A stretch of 64,000 nt of DNA from assembly GCA_964023205.1 (NCBI GenBank), contig OZ026833.1, positions 29,042,830 through 29,106,829 on the forward strand, written 5' to 3'. Below the pieces are notes generated by a model, which saw nothing but the letters and a program-made list of their open reading frames with translations, was not told where the DNA came from and ran no database searches. Numbering within the stretch: position 1 is the first letter of the stretch; each line of letters begins with the position of its first letter. The stretch is from Lutraria lutraria (lineage: Eukaryota > Mollusca > Bivalvia > Venerida > Mactridae). Positions 48,944 to 61,810 of the stretch are shown here, one piece after another. The position numbers and the translations under genes are program-made.

Positions 48944-51020
48944 CTTGAGATGTGAATTAGACCAATTAAAACTCTAAATAAGGGCCAACTATGGATAAAT
49001 GTAATATAAACTCCACTACCATTAATGGCCATGTTTGCAGGTTGTACAGTATTTTTTCAAATGGACGGTTAACCATTGTAAACTCAATATGCTTGATTAC
49101 GATGAGGTGTGAAAAAAGTTCCTAGTTTCTGTTAACCCGACCTATCCTATTTTTTCTTCCGATCCTAGACTTTTTCTTTTTTGCTGATATTTTAATATGA
49201 ACTTTACCTCCAAACAACACCAACTTACTGATTTTTCAGGATTTTAGCAGAATTCAAGTGTTTTTGCCCTACCATAATTATAATTCAATATAAAGTCTGC
49301 TGTAAGTAAGAAAAAAATTCTGATCGAAGTGATCAAGTTGTGGAGTACAGTTGTATAGGTGACAATCAACTGTATTGTTTATTGCTTTATTTTGACATTT
49401 GTGGTTCCACACAGGGTTGACCTTTCTGTAGGTTCTGTTAAGGAATGCCAGATTGCCAGAGTAAATGATGCGACTGACAGAAGAAGAAAACAATTCCACT
49501 TGGCTCTTTTTATAGAACTTGTTATTGATTTTTTCTTATGACCTAAATGAGAAAAATAAACTATAGTATCTGAGATACTCCAGAAAGTTACTCTTCGCCT
49601 GTGAGTTAATAATTGTCTCCTTCATATATGTTTGTGACATTTTTACCTCCCACAGAGAGAGTTGATTTTTGTTATCAAAATTTCATCTTCATTTTAAAAA
49701 GCTGGTAATCTTTTTATGTGATCAAGAAGTGTTATATTGTAAAGGGATAGTCAACGACTTCATGTGAAGGAAACTTTATCCTGCAGTGTCATTGTTTACC
49801 TTTCATTATTTATTTGATTTGAAAAAGAAAATAGTTTGTGCAAGACTTATAATTCATTGATGTTTTCAATGTTTTTGTAGGATTTTGGTGTTAAATGTGA
49901 AACTTTAAGTTTCTGGTTTAAAGAGGTTTCTTTATTCATATTTTGTGGGATTATAATCTGGACATATTATTCGATGTTTAAATAAACTGCCACTTTGAAG
50001 CAGTGTCAGCAAGATGTATTGAAGTTTATTGTTCTATCAGTGTAAGTATATTTGAAACTTTTAAAGAATCTGTCAAAAAAATTTCAGATGTTGGAGTTAT
50101 TCAATGTGCTGCACTCTTATTATTTATTACCTGGTCAGCTTAGATAGTTTAGGTTGGTGAAGTGTGACATCACTCACTCTGAGGTCCTATGTTTGATACC
50201 TGAGTGAGACACTTTATCTTTATGATACTTGGAAAGCAGATAATCATGTCAAAGTCATTTGTCTTTCATATCTTACTAATTAACTTAATGGTTGGGAAAA
50301 TGTTTGTTGCGCTGTTAGAAACAGTGGCGTCTCTCATCAAAGATCAAATAGCTAAAAGTGTCCACTTTCATATTGAATTGTTATATAAGGTCACAGGGAT
50401 CATAAAGGATTGATATAAAAAAAATTAAAAAACGCATAAGCACTGCATGGTTAAAGAAAAATACTTTTGATAAATGAATGTAGCTGTTGAATTCTATTAA
50501 TTTCAGTTCTCATGAATATTCATATATAAATAAGTGGATTATCATTGGTTGATTAGAATAAGAGATTTATCACATGACAGTTGATGTTAATGTGACTTGA
50601 GCATGAAAGAATGTGTCATATAGATGACCGCCCATTACATGGTGTCCAATTTTCTGTGTTTTATGGTCATGCACATAGATGGCTATAATAGATGTGAACA
50701 AACTTTTAGTAAGTGATTTAGTATGACTGAAATTGACATAGGAAACTAATTAAAGACAAATGATTAAAAAAGAGTGGCCTTAAAAGTCGAATCCCTTATT
50801 CCTCTCTTGGGGTGAGTGGGAGAGCCTTCTGTGAAATTTTGTATGTAATGTAGAGTTTGAAAGAAATGGTTACTCTAGAATTTGTGAAATTCTGTCTAAA
50901 ATATTTTATTTCACACAAAACAATGATTAACATATTAACTATTTATATCTCATTCTGTGTGTACTGCAAACATTCAAACCTGCCCATATTTAAGACCCTT
51001 ATCTGGACTGTACATTGTGA
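48944..51020. other. No gene recognised
   Basis: AT-rich, with no exon I would support. The frames at 49278-49541 (both strands), 50204-50413 and 50857-51045 are short, overlap or lack features. A tRNA-like trace (near 50155-50210, with GTGACATCACTCACTCTGAG) could be a broken SINE head. Confidence 0.4.
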
Positions 51021-51057
51021 TCTTTACTGGAGGTTGTCTTTCTAAGAGGTAAACATG

Positions 51058-51320
51058 TACTGTCTGTATTGAGAATAAAACTACTGATCTTTACAGTCAG
51101 ATGGTCTGTATTCACAGGTGGTCTCTATTTATAGATGGCCTATATATACAAATGGCTTGTATTATCAGGTGATCTCTATTCAAAGGTAGTCCCATAATCT
51201 CAAATAGTGTATACAAATGTATTATCATAAAGTCTTTATTTACAGATAGTCTATATTCTCAAATAGTGTATATTTTCTGATGGTCAACATTTTACAGGTG
51301 GTCTCTGTTCAAAAGCTGGA
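51058..51320. repeat. Degenerate tandem repeat, unit about 22-26 bp
   Basis: Successive segments of the form ACAGGTGGTCTCTATT, ATAGATGGCCTATAT, CAGGTGATCTCTATT, ACAGATAGTCTATATT and ACAGGTGGTCTCTGTT repeat head to tail with many changes. The wording resembles the interior of MITE family M2 (AAAGGCC, TTTATTCAC), so it may be an expanded M2 interior. Confidence 0.55.
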
Positions 51321-51339
51321 CTGTATGCTCTGTGCATGA

Positions 51340-53843
51340 TGATATATAAATTTTACTTAATATAGTTATGGTATTATTGTTTTATATTGGATAGATATAA
51401 TTAATTATGTTGACCTGGTTTATCATGAAGCTGACAGGAAGGTTTTTTCAATGTCTAGTATCACCTTGCTGTATGACTTTCATGATGGTTTTCTATAACA
51501 TATACTGTTACCACAGTTACGTAGATTATACTTGGATGAAATATAATACAAATAAGGTGAGCAGATTGATATATCAAGATATATACACTACAGTGTACAA
51601 TGAACTTACTGAGTAGTAGATATTTGCTACTAAATGGCTATCTGGTATAAAAATCATTTTTTTGCAGACAAAACATCAATACTCATTATTAATACTTTAG
51701 TAATCTTTCAAGTTATTTATCTCTAATGTGTCTATAGTTCATTCAAACACTTGACAAATTGAGCAAAATCAGTAAAATGTTTTGCCCTGGGAACATTAAT
51801 TAGAGCATATTTGTTATAGTTGTGGAAAATAGTGGGAAAAAAGATAGTGGTTAAATAAAGAATAAGATTTATTGCCATGAAAATCTCAAGTTAAGAATTT
51901 AACCCAACATCTCATTGACCATGAGTACTGCTTGTAGGAGCATGCCACATTCATCTTAATGACAATAGGGAACAATATGTAAGCGCATCCCATTATATTC
52001 CTAAATAATGATATCTTGTTACATTCATGTATATAACACAAAGGTCTTAATTCATTTCTGAAATATATTTGAAATTTATTTGGTAACTGTCAAATTGGTT
52101 TAAGTCGTTGTTATAAATATACATGCGAAGTTAAAAATCAAAGTACTGAAAGTACTCATGGAAACTGAATTTACATAGACTTGCACTAAAACATGAACTG
52201 GGAACATAAGTTGAACAATTGCTTTGCGGATGACAAAAAAGGTAGCATTTTGGTCCGCATCAAAATTCGTGAATGAACAATCATCCAGTTTTCAATCAGT
52301 CATTTAACACAAATGGTGAACTGGTACATTAACCTTGCATACATTGTAGAATTTCTTAGTAAGCCAGGAATTCAGGCTAATTTCTTACTAATTAACTTCG
52401 TTTGTTGTTACTGACCTACCTTACAAATTTATAAACCTTCCAATTTTCTTTCACAAGGATGCAATCATGCAAACACTGTCTGTAATACATTATCATGCCT
52501 TAAGAAGTTTTATACAGCATGGTTATTGGTGGTTATCTATATTCACATCATAGAAGTCAGGTGACTAAAGCATGCTTTTGATGATATAAATTCAATGAGT
52601 AGAAACATTTAAAAAGATGGGATTAGCAATTGTCCAAATCTGAGAGGTCATTCTTTTAAACCCTCCAAATTGAAGAGTACCTGAGACTTCTTGACTTCAA
52701 AATTGAAGTTGAAATAAAGTATCCCAAATCTACTTTATTTAACACAATTGAAAATAATCACCAGAAAGGATGCTGACCATTTAGACTTCAAATTATAGAA
52801 TAGAATGTCACAACATACTGCTTAATGTTATTTTAATCTTCTCTCAATGGTTTGTTGAATCAGACATAACTATTGTCAATAACCTGGTGATTTTAACGTA
52901 CATTGATGGATCTTATTGTATGAAGGTATTACAACTTAACAAGCCCAGGAACAGTTTGATGTCCTTCTTCAAAAGAATTTTATACCCATCCCTATTATTC
53001 TGCATCATTAAAATACTATAAAAACAGGGTTTTAGTTTTAAGAAACTAACAAGTTTTTGTATACTAACTTGTGGTGATGCTTGTATGGTGTCAGTGATGG
53101 TTATTGACACTGGGATACAGGGATGTGTATTGTGATATGGTTATTTAATAAAGTGCTTAGGATACAAAATAAATATGGACATCAAAATTGTGAATATTGC
53201 CAAGGAATCTGAGGTTAATTTTTGTGCTTAATATATACTTACAGATTTATTTATCATCTGTCTATAATGTAGTTTTGTCTGTCAGTTACTTTATCTGAAG
53301 ATGGTAGGATTTTTAACCCAAATATTAATGAAATTACTTACAATGACTTAACTTATATGTATGGGGTATAAATATGTGGTGTAACCAGAAAGCCAATGTC
53401 TGGAGGTATAATAACTTGACCATTCAAATGGACCAAACAAATTTAATGTAAAAAAAATAAAACTTTGTAGAATATTTTAAGAACATTTATATAAGTTATC
53501 AAATGCTTTGATGTTTAGAAAAGAAAAAATAGTAATATTTGTCCAACTCTTATTTTTAATCCTAATTTTTAGTTTCTTTAGTTTCTAGTCACAAAATCCA
53601 AAGTGTACCTCGTATTCTCACAGAATGTGTTTAGAAAAATAAATGAGAAAAATGAAGTTTTTTTACCTAACACTGTACCTATCCTGATTATTGTAATCAA
53701 GTTACACTAAACATGACTACTTTTTAGCCTTATTTAGACCTAGAATCAATTAAGAAGTGTTCCTTTAGAAATCTAGTAGTCTCTGTAAAAGATTGATTGG
53801 TTTTTAATTGGACCATGCATGTAATGTTATCTATGATTGTCAA
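51340..53843. other. No gene recognised apart from repeat R3
   Basis: AT-rich sequence. The open frames at 51407-51616 and 52913-53110 show no domain or splice context. R3 copy 3 lies inside it. Confidence 0.4.
52146..52290 (+). repeat. Dispersed repeat R3, copy 3
   Basis: AAGTACTCATGGAAACTGAA is identical to the start of copy 1 over 20 bases. TTTACATAGACTTGCAC, CATGAACTGGGAAC, ACAATTGCTTTGCGGATG and GGTCCGCAT follow in the same order as in copy 1. Confidence 0.65.
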
Positions 53844-55043
53844 CCCCGCCACAAATGAAGCAGAGGCTTTGGTTAAAGCCTCTGCTTCAATCGTACTTCT
53901 GAAGTACTTCATTAGCGCTGCAAAATTTAAAGACCCGCTTCATCTGAAGTCCCGGGGACTTCTTTCATACTTCTTGATCATGCTTCAGATGAAGTCCCTG
54001 CTCCACCGAAGCGCACAGGGACTTTAGAAGTACTTCATAGACTTTGGGATGGATTGATTTTATCTATTTCTTATAAGGAGGGGCTTCATAAGCGCTTCAG
54101 TATATTTAAAGGAATGATGATGTTTGATGACATCACAGGTCACATGGTGTAAATTCAAAAAATGGCTGACTGTTATAATCAGAAAAAGTGTGCCAATAAT
54201 GAAAATGGAAAAACTGCTAAAACTATGATGTTAATACACTGGTAAGTGTACTGGTCTTTAAGTTCTTGTATAGATAAATGTTTTACACCTGCAGAAAACC
54301 TAACATGACAGTTTCATATTTATTTAGAGACAATTATGATAAAACCAAGTGGGTGGGGAGTGATGAAACACTTGAGAAGCTGCAATTTGACTGTGTTGTA
54401 GTTAGGTACATACATAATTAATCCCCATCTTATAATGTGATCAACTGCTATTATTGTTAAGTTAAGCTTTCCAATCATAATTAAATTATTTAAGGAAAGA
54501 CTGGCTCTGCATGTCTGAAAAACTTCTGAATATTTCTCTGAATATAGTCTGAGCGAACTCAGTGTACAATATCTGAATATAATTTTTGAGTATTGTCTCA
54601 GAAATGTCTGAATTATATCTGAATACTTTTTTCTGAATACTGTCTGATGATGCAGACATAGCATATTAGGCATTTCATGATTTAGCATGATGCATTGTCT
54701 GAACATAATTTCAAACAGGGACTTCAAATAAGTAGGGGCTTCAATGACGCTTCTTTGAGGTGCTTCAGACGCGCTTCTGTTTGTACTTCAAAGGCGCTTC
54801 TGACAAGGGACTTCAAATGCGCTTCAACCTAATTTGCATACTGAAGCACATCTGAAGCGCTAATTAACATAATTGGGACGGGACTTCAAATACGCTTCTC
54901 CATTACTTTCATATATGTAATTTTATCTATATCTATGAAGTTCTCTTGAAGCAGGAGACTTTAAAAGTACTTCTTTGATACTCCAGGGGGAAGCTTAATT
55001 TGTACTTCAGATATGCTTCAGATGTGCTTCTTTTGTGGCGGGG
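53844..55043. mobile_element. Non-autonomous TIR element of 1200 bp with GAAGC-rich subterminal repeats
   Basis: The left end CCCCGCCACAAATGAAGCA matches the inverse of the right end at 18 of 19 positions. The outer 200-300 bp on both sides are packed with the motif CTTCAnAnGCGCTTC and its complement; for example CTTCAAATGCGCTTC near 54814 and CTTCAGACGCGCTTC near 54763. Next to the left end is a perfect 14-bp inverted repeat (GAAGCAGAGGCTTT at 53857-53870 and its complement at 53875-53888). The middle (about 54060-54700) is AT-rich with TCTGAATA-like short repeats and no transposase. The 135-codon minus-strand frame at 54320-54727 has no transposase motif. Flanks show no convincing target duplication beyond AA, so the superfamily is open. 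Confidence 0.75.
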
Positions 55044-55242
55044 AAAGTATCATTAACTTTAAGTGAATATTATTTAGTAATAATTCAAATTTCACGTCTT
55101 TATTTGATTTAATCAGGATTGAAGCTATAATTTTGAATGTTGGCATTGTAATTTTGAAATGCAATCATGTCAAAATTTATTTTTAATATTTTCAAATTTA
55201 AAAAATGTTTATTTCTGGTTACATGCTCAAAATATAGGATAG

Positions 55243-55395
55243 GTTGCTAAGGTCACCCTGTGAATAAAAGCCATTCTCTTAAAACTGTCATTGATTATCA
55301 CGAACAAAATACTTCCAAATAAAGGCCATCTGTCAATAAAGGCCATATTATGTCTTTCTCAAGGGTGGCCTTTGTTCACAGGTTTGACTTTATGT
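55243..55395 (-). repeat. MITE family M2, copy in reverse
   Basis: On the minus strand it begins AAGTCAAACCTGTGAAC, then AAAGGCCACCCTTGAGAAAG, and ends TTTTATTCACAGGGTGACC. The order and wording match 41525 and 43483. Confidence 0.7.
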
Positions 55396-55652
55396 GTGTT
55401 TTACCTGTTGATGTATTATACTGCAGCTTGACACATTATGAATTATTAAATCTTTGTTTGAATCAGGATTTTATTTATGCATACCTTGTAATTTATTGAA
55501 TTCTGGGAGACATAAAAATGTCTTTAATATTAAATACTCAGCACTTTAATAAATATGTTATAATCAATGCTGAAAAAATAATTCATGATCTATATCTACA
55601 TAATTTATATTGATCTGAAAATAATAAAAATCTCGATATTATTATTGATATG

Positions 55653-56042
55653 CTGTCAAACCTGTGTACAGAGGCCTTCAAAGGAAAAAATGAAACATGC
55701 AAAGTTGACCTTAATTTACTGTTGGCTATTATGCATAGTTGGCCTTAATCCACATGAGGATTTTATGTGAAGCTGGCCTTAATTCACAGTTGGCCTCTGT
55801 TTACATTTGGCATTGGTTAACAGTTGAATTCCATGTACAGTTGGCTTGCACTGTTGGTCTTAACTCACAGCTGACCTTTATCCACATGAAGTTGTCTTTT
55901 ATTCACAGTTGTCCTTTTTTCGCAATTGGCATTCAACTGGTAGCCTGTGTTCGTATAATCTATTATGACAACAAAAGTTGCCATTGTTCATTTAGTGGCC
56001 AAAAGATTATCCGCTAGTTCCTATTTAACTCATGTTTGACTG
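55653..56042 (+). repeat. MITE family M2-like element with expanded internal repeats, 390 bp
   Basis: The ends CTGTCAAACCTGTG and CATGTTTGACTG (then TA) are the M2 terminal repeats. Between them a degenerate unit of about 22-26 bp recurs: AGTTGACCTTAATTTAC, AGTTGGCCTTAATCCAC, AGCTGGCCTTAATTCAC, AGTTGGCCTCTGTTTAC, AGCTGACCTTTATCCAC and so on. This makes the element more than twice the usual M2 length of about 174 bp. Confidence 0.65.
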
Positions 56043-57235
56043 TATTTCATATGAATTTAATACAGAGATTATGTAGATGTTATCTTTATTTTATTACTGT
56101 AATTAGGCAAAAACATGTTTAAACTTCAAAATTGATTTTTGATTAAAATGGTATAAATGTTTGATCCTGATTCTATTGAACATAAATTTAGATTTTAAAA
56201 ACTTGATTTTATTTGTCTAAATGTTCATTCTGTCTGTATAAATATTATTCAATTGCTTTTACATGTCTGTATTACTTAACTTGATTGATTGTTTTTGATT
56301 TAGAGGTAGAAAATTTTAAGGTGAATTTTCAGTCCAGCCATCCCTCATTCTAAACTTAGGACACCACCTACAATATCTCAATGGTCAAAGACAAAAATGA
56401 CAATTAATGAGAGCAAAGTATTCAAAAGATATGACTGGAAATACTATCCTTTAAACATATGAGCTGGCACGTTATGGTACCGGTACATGTACTGTTCAGA
56501 CGTATTTAAACTCCGTGAAATCTCAATATTCAAGAAAGCATTTACTGCTAACACATTTATTTCTATAATAATTATTATAAATTAAAATGCAAAATACCCT
56601 GACTCATCTGACATCATCAAATATGATTGGATGTGAATTAGTTGAGTCTAGCCTTCTGAATTTGATTTTAATTGTATTTTGCCATTCCTCTGTTTGCACA
56701 TTGCCAGTGCAAATATTTTATGATTTATTTGTAATGGCCACTTGAATTTTTTTTTATTATTTTACAAAAACAAACCCTTGATTTCTCATTCGATATCTTG
56801 AATGTCAAATAGATTTATGAAAGCAAACTTGCATATCCGTTTCAGAAAAAAACATTAAGAGTTGATTGTGTCTTACATTCGAATCGTTAAACACAGGAAA
56901 TGTTTTGTAATAAATTGAACATATAAACAAACATTTGCATTCATTTTGTGAAAATTCTTATTTTTTTTAAGGTAAATGCCTGTGGCTGTGAAGGTTACAA
57001 CAATACATGAATTGATGGTCCATACATTAAGCATACCATACCATCACTTAATATGTCCAAACTATTGTCCATATTAAATGTAAACATAGAATTATTTTCT
57101 TGTAACTTTAAGTATGTATTAATGCATGGTAACAAGTTGTTTTACTGGTATAAATTATGTTAAAATACCATCATCTTGATGTGATAAAGTGTCTTATGCT
57201 CCAGGGTCTGAAGGTAGGAAACTTGTAATGTCAAT
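56043..57235. other. No gene recognised
   Basis: AT-rich DNA without repeats or exons I can support. Confidence 0.4.
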
Positions 57236-57330
57236 AATACAATCAAAAGGGGTAAGTCCTAGAGGGACCTTTCTCCAATTTGACAAAGAAGGAGATAAGC
57301 CATTCTTGCACTCACCCCTTCAATTGTATT
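57236..57330. repeat. 95-bp imperfect inverted repeat
   Basis: The left arm AATACAATCAAAAGGGGTAA pairs with the inverse of the right arm (CACCCCTTCAATTGTATT) with several mismatches. The core contains TCCTAGAGGGACC. It has the look of a small MITE or hairpin, with only one copy in the window. Confidence 0.5.
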
Positions 57331-59830
57331 ACACTTGTATCTGAGTCTTAATGAAGCATAGCAGCAACATCAGCAGCAGCACCACCATCAACAACAACAT
57401 CCACTCCAGTTAGTAATAAAAACAACATTAGTCATTTTGTACTGGTAAAATGTCTTGTAACAAACTCACAGAAGTAACTCCATGTAGGAGAATTATTTTT
57501 CTCCAACTTTGACCACCTTCTGGCATTATCAGCTGCCTAAATTAGTACCATACAATTGTATGTCATGTGCTATATTATGACTCATAATCAGAGACATGTT
57601 TGACCTTAAGTTTCTCACAAAGATTTGGTTCTCATTTGATTGTCCACACTTCTGGGGACCATGTCCTGACTAGGTAATTAAGTTAAGAATCAATTCTATG
57701 GAAGTTTGATTGTATTTTGGTGCTTTTTCTCCTTCAATGCCAGCTCAATCAACAAGCTAATCTATGACAAGATTCAGGATTTCTGGACACAATAGCCATT
57801 AGTTCTATGTCACTTAGCCTTGTTTATGAGGCTATTAAGTTAAGTGTCTTGCTGGACATTGGAAGAATTTCCTTCAATTACTGTGCTGTTTATGAATGGA
57901 CTTCAACTGAATATTTTCTCACGAATGCTTCCATATAATCAATGTACCACTTTTTTTGATAAAAAAATGAAGATATGTGACTCTCTGTTAATGATTTTAC
58001 AACCCTTCGAATTAGGCCAAATTAAGCCAAATGTATTCAAAAATTCTCTTTTCAATAACTAAACATATTGAGAAGAAACTGTAAATTGTAATGTCCCCTA
58101 GGGGTGTTCATTAGTGGATTCTTGGTATGTTTGAAAGATGAATAACCAGGATTGATATGAGATGTTTTCCACTATTGTCTGAGAAGACTGATATCCCTTG
58201 GAACATATGAATAGACAACTTTCAGGTCCTTGTGAGATTGTGGATTAACTACTGGTAAGTATCAAATTAGCAGTTTGAAGGTTGAGTCGATGGGGCAATG
58301 GGTATGCTAACTCAGAGCATGTACAGTGACAAGTGCGTTTCAAATACATGTTTGTACAATTAAGTATAGGATCGTTGAGTGCATCCTTAAAATGACCTCT
58401 TGTTTATCATGGTTAGTGCATGCAGTTCATAGTGTGAATCTCATCTTAGGGCATTGGGCATGTTTTGGAGATGATCATAAAGAGAATATAGTAATTTGGC
58501 TTTTTGGAACAATTGCCCTGTTACATACTGTAAAAGGACAATAAAAACTGGTTTAATGGCTTGCTGAACATGCTGAAATGATGGTTATTTATGTTGTTTT
58601 TTTCTGGTAGTATTCCAGTTTGACTCATGCAATGAATACCTAAAATAGATTATTCCACTTAATACAATTACTAATAAATTTACTCACTAGCAATCAAGTG
58701 AAGTACCATATAAAATTAATGGTTTTCATAGCACATACAGATGTATTTTAACATTATTTATTAAGAGATTTCCTGTATATTTTGAGTTAATACGAAGTCT
58801 TTAAACCTTTTGGAACAGCTGGCTCTAATTGTCCGCTTTCTGAATATTCAGGTCAAGGTGAGATCAAATACTTTTCTGCCTCATTGTCTAATGTATTATA
58901 CAGTAGAGTTGTTTAATTGACCAATTAATTACCATACCACCTGAGGGGCAACACCTATGATTCTATATAGTACCGGTAGTTAATGTTGTTCTTCTTATAT
59001 TCATACAATAAATTATAAATTGTTGTCAACAAAATCTATTGTTTTTGATCTTATATAATTGAACACTTAACACTACTTCAAATTTTAAAACATTGGAAAA
59101 GAAACCCTGATCACTGGTAGGATAATTTGAGACTTACGTGGTATATGCTTAAAAGGTGGACATAATCTAGAGGTTTTACTGTATGGAGTTAGTCATTATT
59201 CTGATTATCCACATGCAAATATCTCATCATTGCTTGTATGGGCAGGGTTGAGTGGATGTGTTACTCGTATTGGAGATTCACGTGCCTACTGCAGTAATTT
59301 CTATGTCAATTAGCCTGATTGATCGGAGAGAAAAAATGAGGTCTGTGCTCCTAACTCGCTGCCAAGAATTCTACATCCTGGCTCTGTGATGAGATTTATT
59401 GAAGAATATACCTCATAAATGTTGAAATTTTAGATTTATCTACAGTCTTAACTAGTTTGAAATTCCGGTAATTAAAAGATATCTGGTTGGTATGTTATAT
59501 TAGTCATTATAATATGTAAGATAAGAATTTTTTCTATATCAAAGCATTTCACTACAGTATATATTAGGCTTATGTGAAAGTGTGGGATGAGTGGCAGGTT
59601 GTAGATGTTGACTGCAGGTCTGTGATGTTACTAGCAGTAATATAACTTAAATTCTGATTTCCACTTTAAAAAACATATTTGGTACTCCATTAAGCCAGTA
59701 CTTTTTCGACCTAATGGATATATTATCAAGACTCTATGTTTGAATTGGTGAGTAAAATATTTTCACCTCATAATTAATTTTAAATTTTATTGAAAAACAC
59801 AAAATCATTGCATACATGTAACATTTCGCT
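57331..59830. other. No gene recognised; short CAN-type simple repeat near 57360-57405
   Basis: The stretch CAGCAACATCAGCAGCAGC and CACCACCATCAACAACAACA is a degenerate CAN trinucleotide repeat. The frames at 57844-58062 and 58326-58544 have no features. The rest is AT-rich unique sequence. Confidence 0.4.
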
Positions 59831-59844
59831 GACACTCTTGATTA

Positions 59845-60150
59845 AATTACATGAAGAATCATAATAACAATAGTGATGGAAACAATACTGATGATGTCAA
59901 CAAAGACAGCATTAATGATGACGATAACCAGGAAAGCAATGATGATTATGACAATGACACCGATATCATTTTTTAATGTGACAATTTATATATGAGTAGC
60001 ATTTATGATGTTGGCAATAACATAGATGATATCACTGATGATGACAATAACAAGGATAGCAATAATGATGATGACCATGATGACAATAATGATGATTACA
60101 AGGGTAGCAATAGTGATGATGAAAATAACATTGATGATGATAAACAAAAT
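59845..60150. repeat. Degenerate GAT/AAT trinucleotide-rich tract
   Basis: Imperfect runs of GATGATGAC, AATAATGATGATG and similar triplets fill the segment. The overlapping open frames on both strands (Met/Ile/Thr-rich on one strand, Ile/Val-rich on the other) follow from the triplet bias and are not genes. Confidence 0.75.
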
Positions 60151-61810
60151 ATTCTTATTTAACATCATTAAATTGTATTTGAATTTATTTGAATCAAATC
60201 TTTGGATAGGGCTGAGGCCTTAGCTAATTATTTTAATGATTGAAGGTTGATTGTAGTTCAATTTAATTATTATTTTTAATGATTCAGACATCAATTTATA
60301 CAGATATTGATATGTAACATGATTGATAATTGGTTTATATTTCAACATAAGATTTCTTCTGTATTATGTTACAAATTTTTTGTCATTAATTTGTTAGTGG
60401 GCTATTTCTGAACACAATGCGACCATTGTAAATTATGTAAGTGAACAATTAAAAGTAAAATTTTCTAACAGGCCCATTGATACTTTCAAAGTATGATGCA
60501 AATATTTTCAACACTAATTTTTTAATTTGAATTATGCCATTATTCAGTTTGATCCGATGTAATTCAAGCTAACTATACGTAAACTGTTCAGTTTTAAGCA
60601 TTTGATGGAATGTCTATGATTATAAATGTGTAATAAATAAATGTAATTAAATTTGATCTGAAGAAATATTTATCATTTTCTTTTTTGTGAAATTTGATAT
60701 GTATAAACCAAATTTTTTGAATTGTGAACTAGGTTGACTGAGGATATTTTAAGTTGAGATTCTGACTGTCTGGTTGTAGTTAATTGATATCTAATATGCA
60801 TTGTGGTTTGTGCAAAAAAAAAGCCAATTAAATGATATTGATGACAAATTTCAATTATTCATGGATAAAGATTATGTAACTTTGAAGTAGATTTTGTTTT
60901 TGAAAATAAGAGACGATTTATATGTTGGATTGTTTAATTCTTGTATTGTCTATTGCATTTCCTCCTAAAACATGACTTAATATTTATACTTTGTGAAACG
61001 GCTTAGCAAATATTTGCGTACTTAAAAAACTAAACTCACTGACATGAAATTGAGATTATTTTGAAGTTTGATAAATGAATAGTAAGGTCAGGAGATGAAT
61101 GAATGTTCACAAATTTGAAACTTGATTTCTGTGTAAAATACATCGGTATGCATGAATAGATGTGACATCTTTGTTTTCAAATGGATAAAACTTTGAAAAT
61201 CAGTGGTTTAGATTACAGATTTAAATTGATCTGTTCAGTGCAAGTTGTAGTTTAAGCCACTTGTTAGAAGTTGAGATCATTTGTAACTATCCATGAATCA
61301 GGAAAGATTATAGTGAAATATCTACTAATATATAGCGTCTAAGAAGTTGTGTTGAACTTTAATTTGATTGAATAGAACTCCATAAAGGTATGGTCTACAG
61401 TGAATTTTTTATTGCATCTATTTTAATGATAATTGTGTTGCTAAAGTTCTCTATCTTCTATATTGGTTGACAGTTTAATATCTTGGTGTGATTTTTGTAC
61501 TAAAACAATGCAAGTATGATTTATTGAAGCTTAAATTGTAACTGGTTCTCTGAAATTTCTCAGTATTATCTGCTTGTTTGTGGTAAAATTCATAAGTCGG
61601 GGGTGTATGGCAAGTATATTACTGAATGTTGAAGATAGTCGCAATCCACAAGAAAACTCTTGACAAAAGATTTAAACAAAATACATTTACACCATGTTTG
61701 GTAGTTATTAATGATTGAATAAGGTGAAACATTTATTTGATTCAGAATTATTTGTTCACTTGATGTTGTTTGCAATCTTTCATACACCAGTATGTTATAA
61801 ACAGCAGACA
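60151..61810. other. No gene recognised
   Basis: AT-rich DNA; no exon, repeat or RNA gene that I can support. The minus-strand frame at 61590-61811 has no features. Confidence 0.4.

Noticed and set aside
54320..54727. 135-codon minus-strand frame within the TIR element as a transposase
   Set aside because: No DDE or other transposase motif, AT-driven composition, and it crosses the TCTGAATA short repeats.
59986..60223. Hydrophobic Ile/Val-rich small protein on the minus strand and Met/Thr-rich frame on the plus strand
   Set aside because: Both follow from the GAT/AAT triplet bias of the tract.
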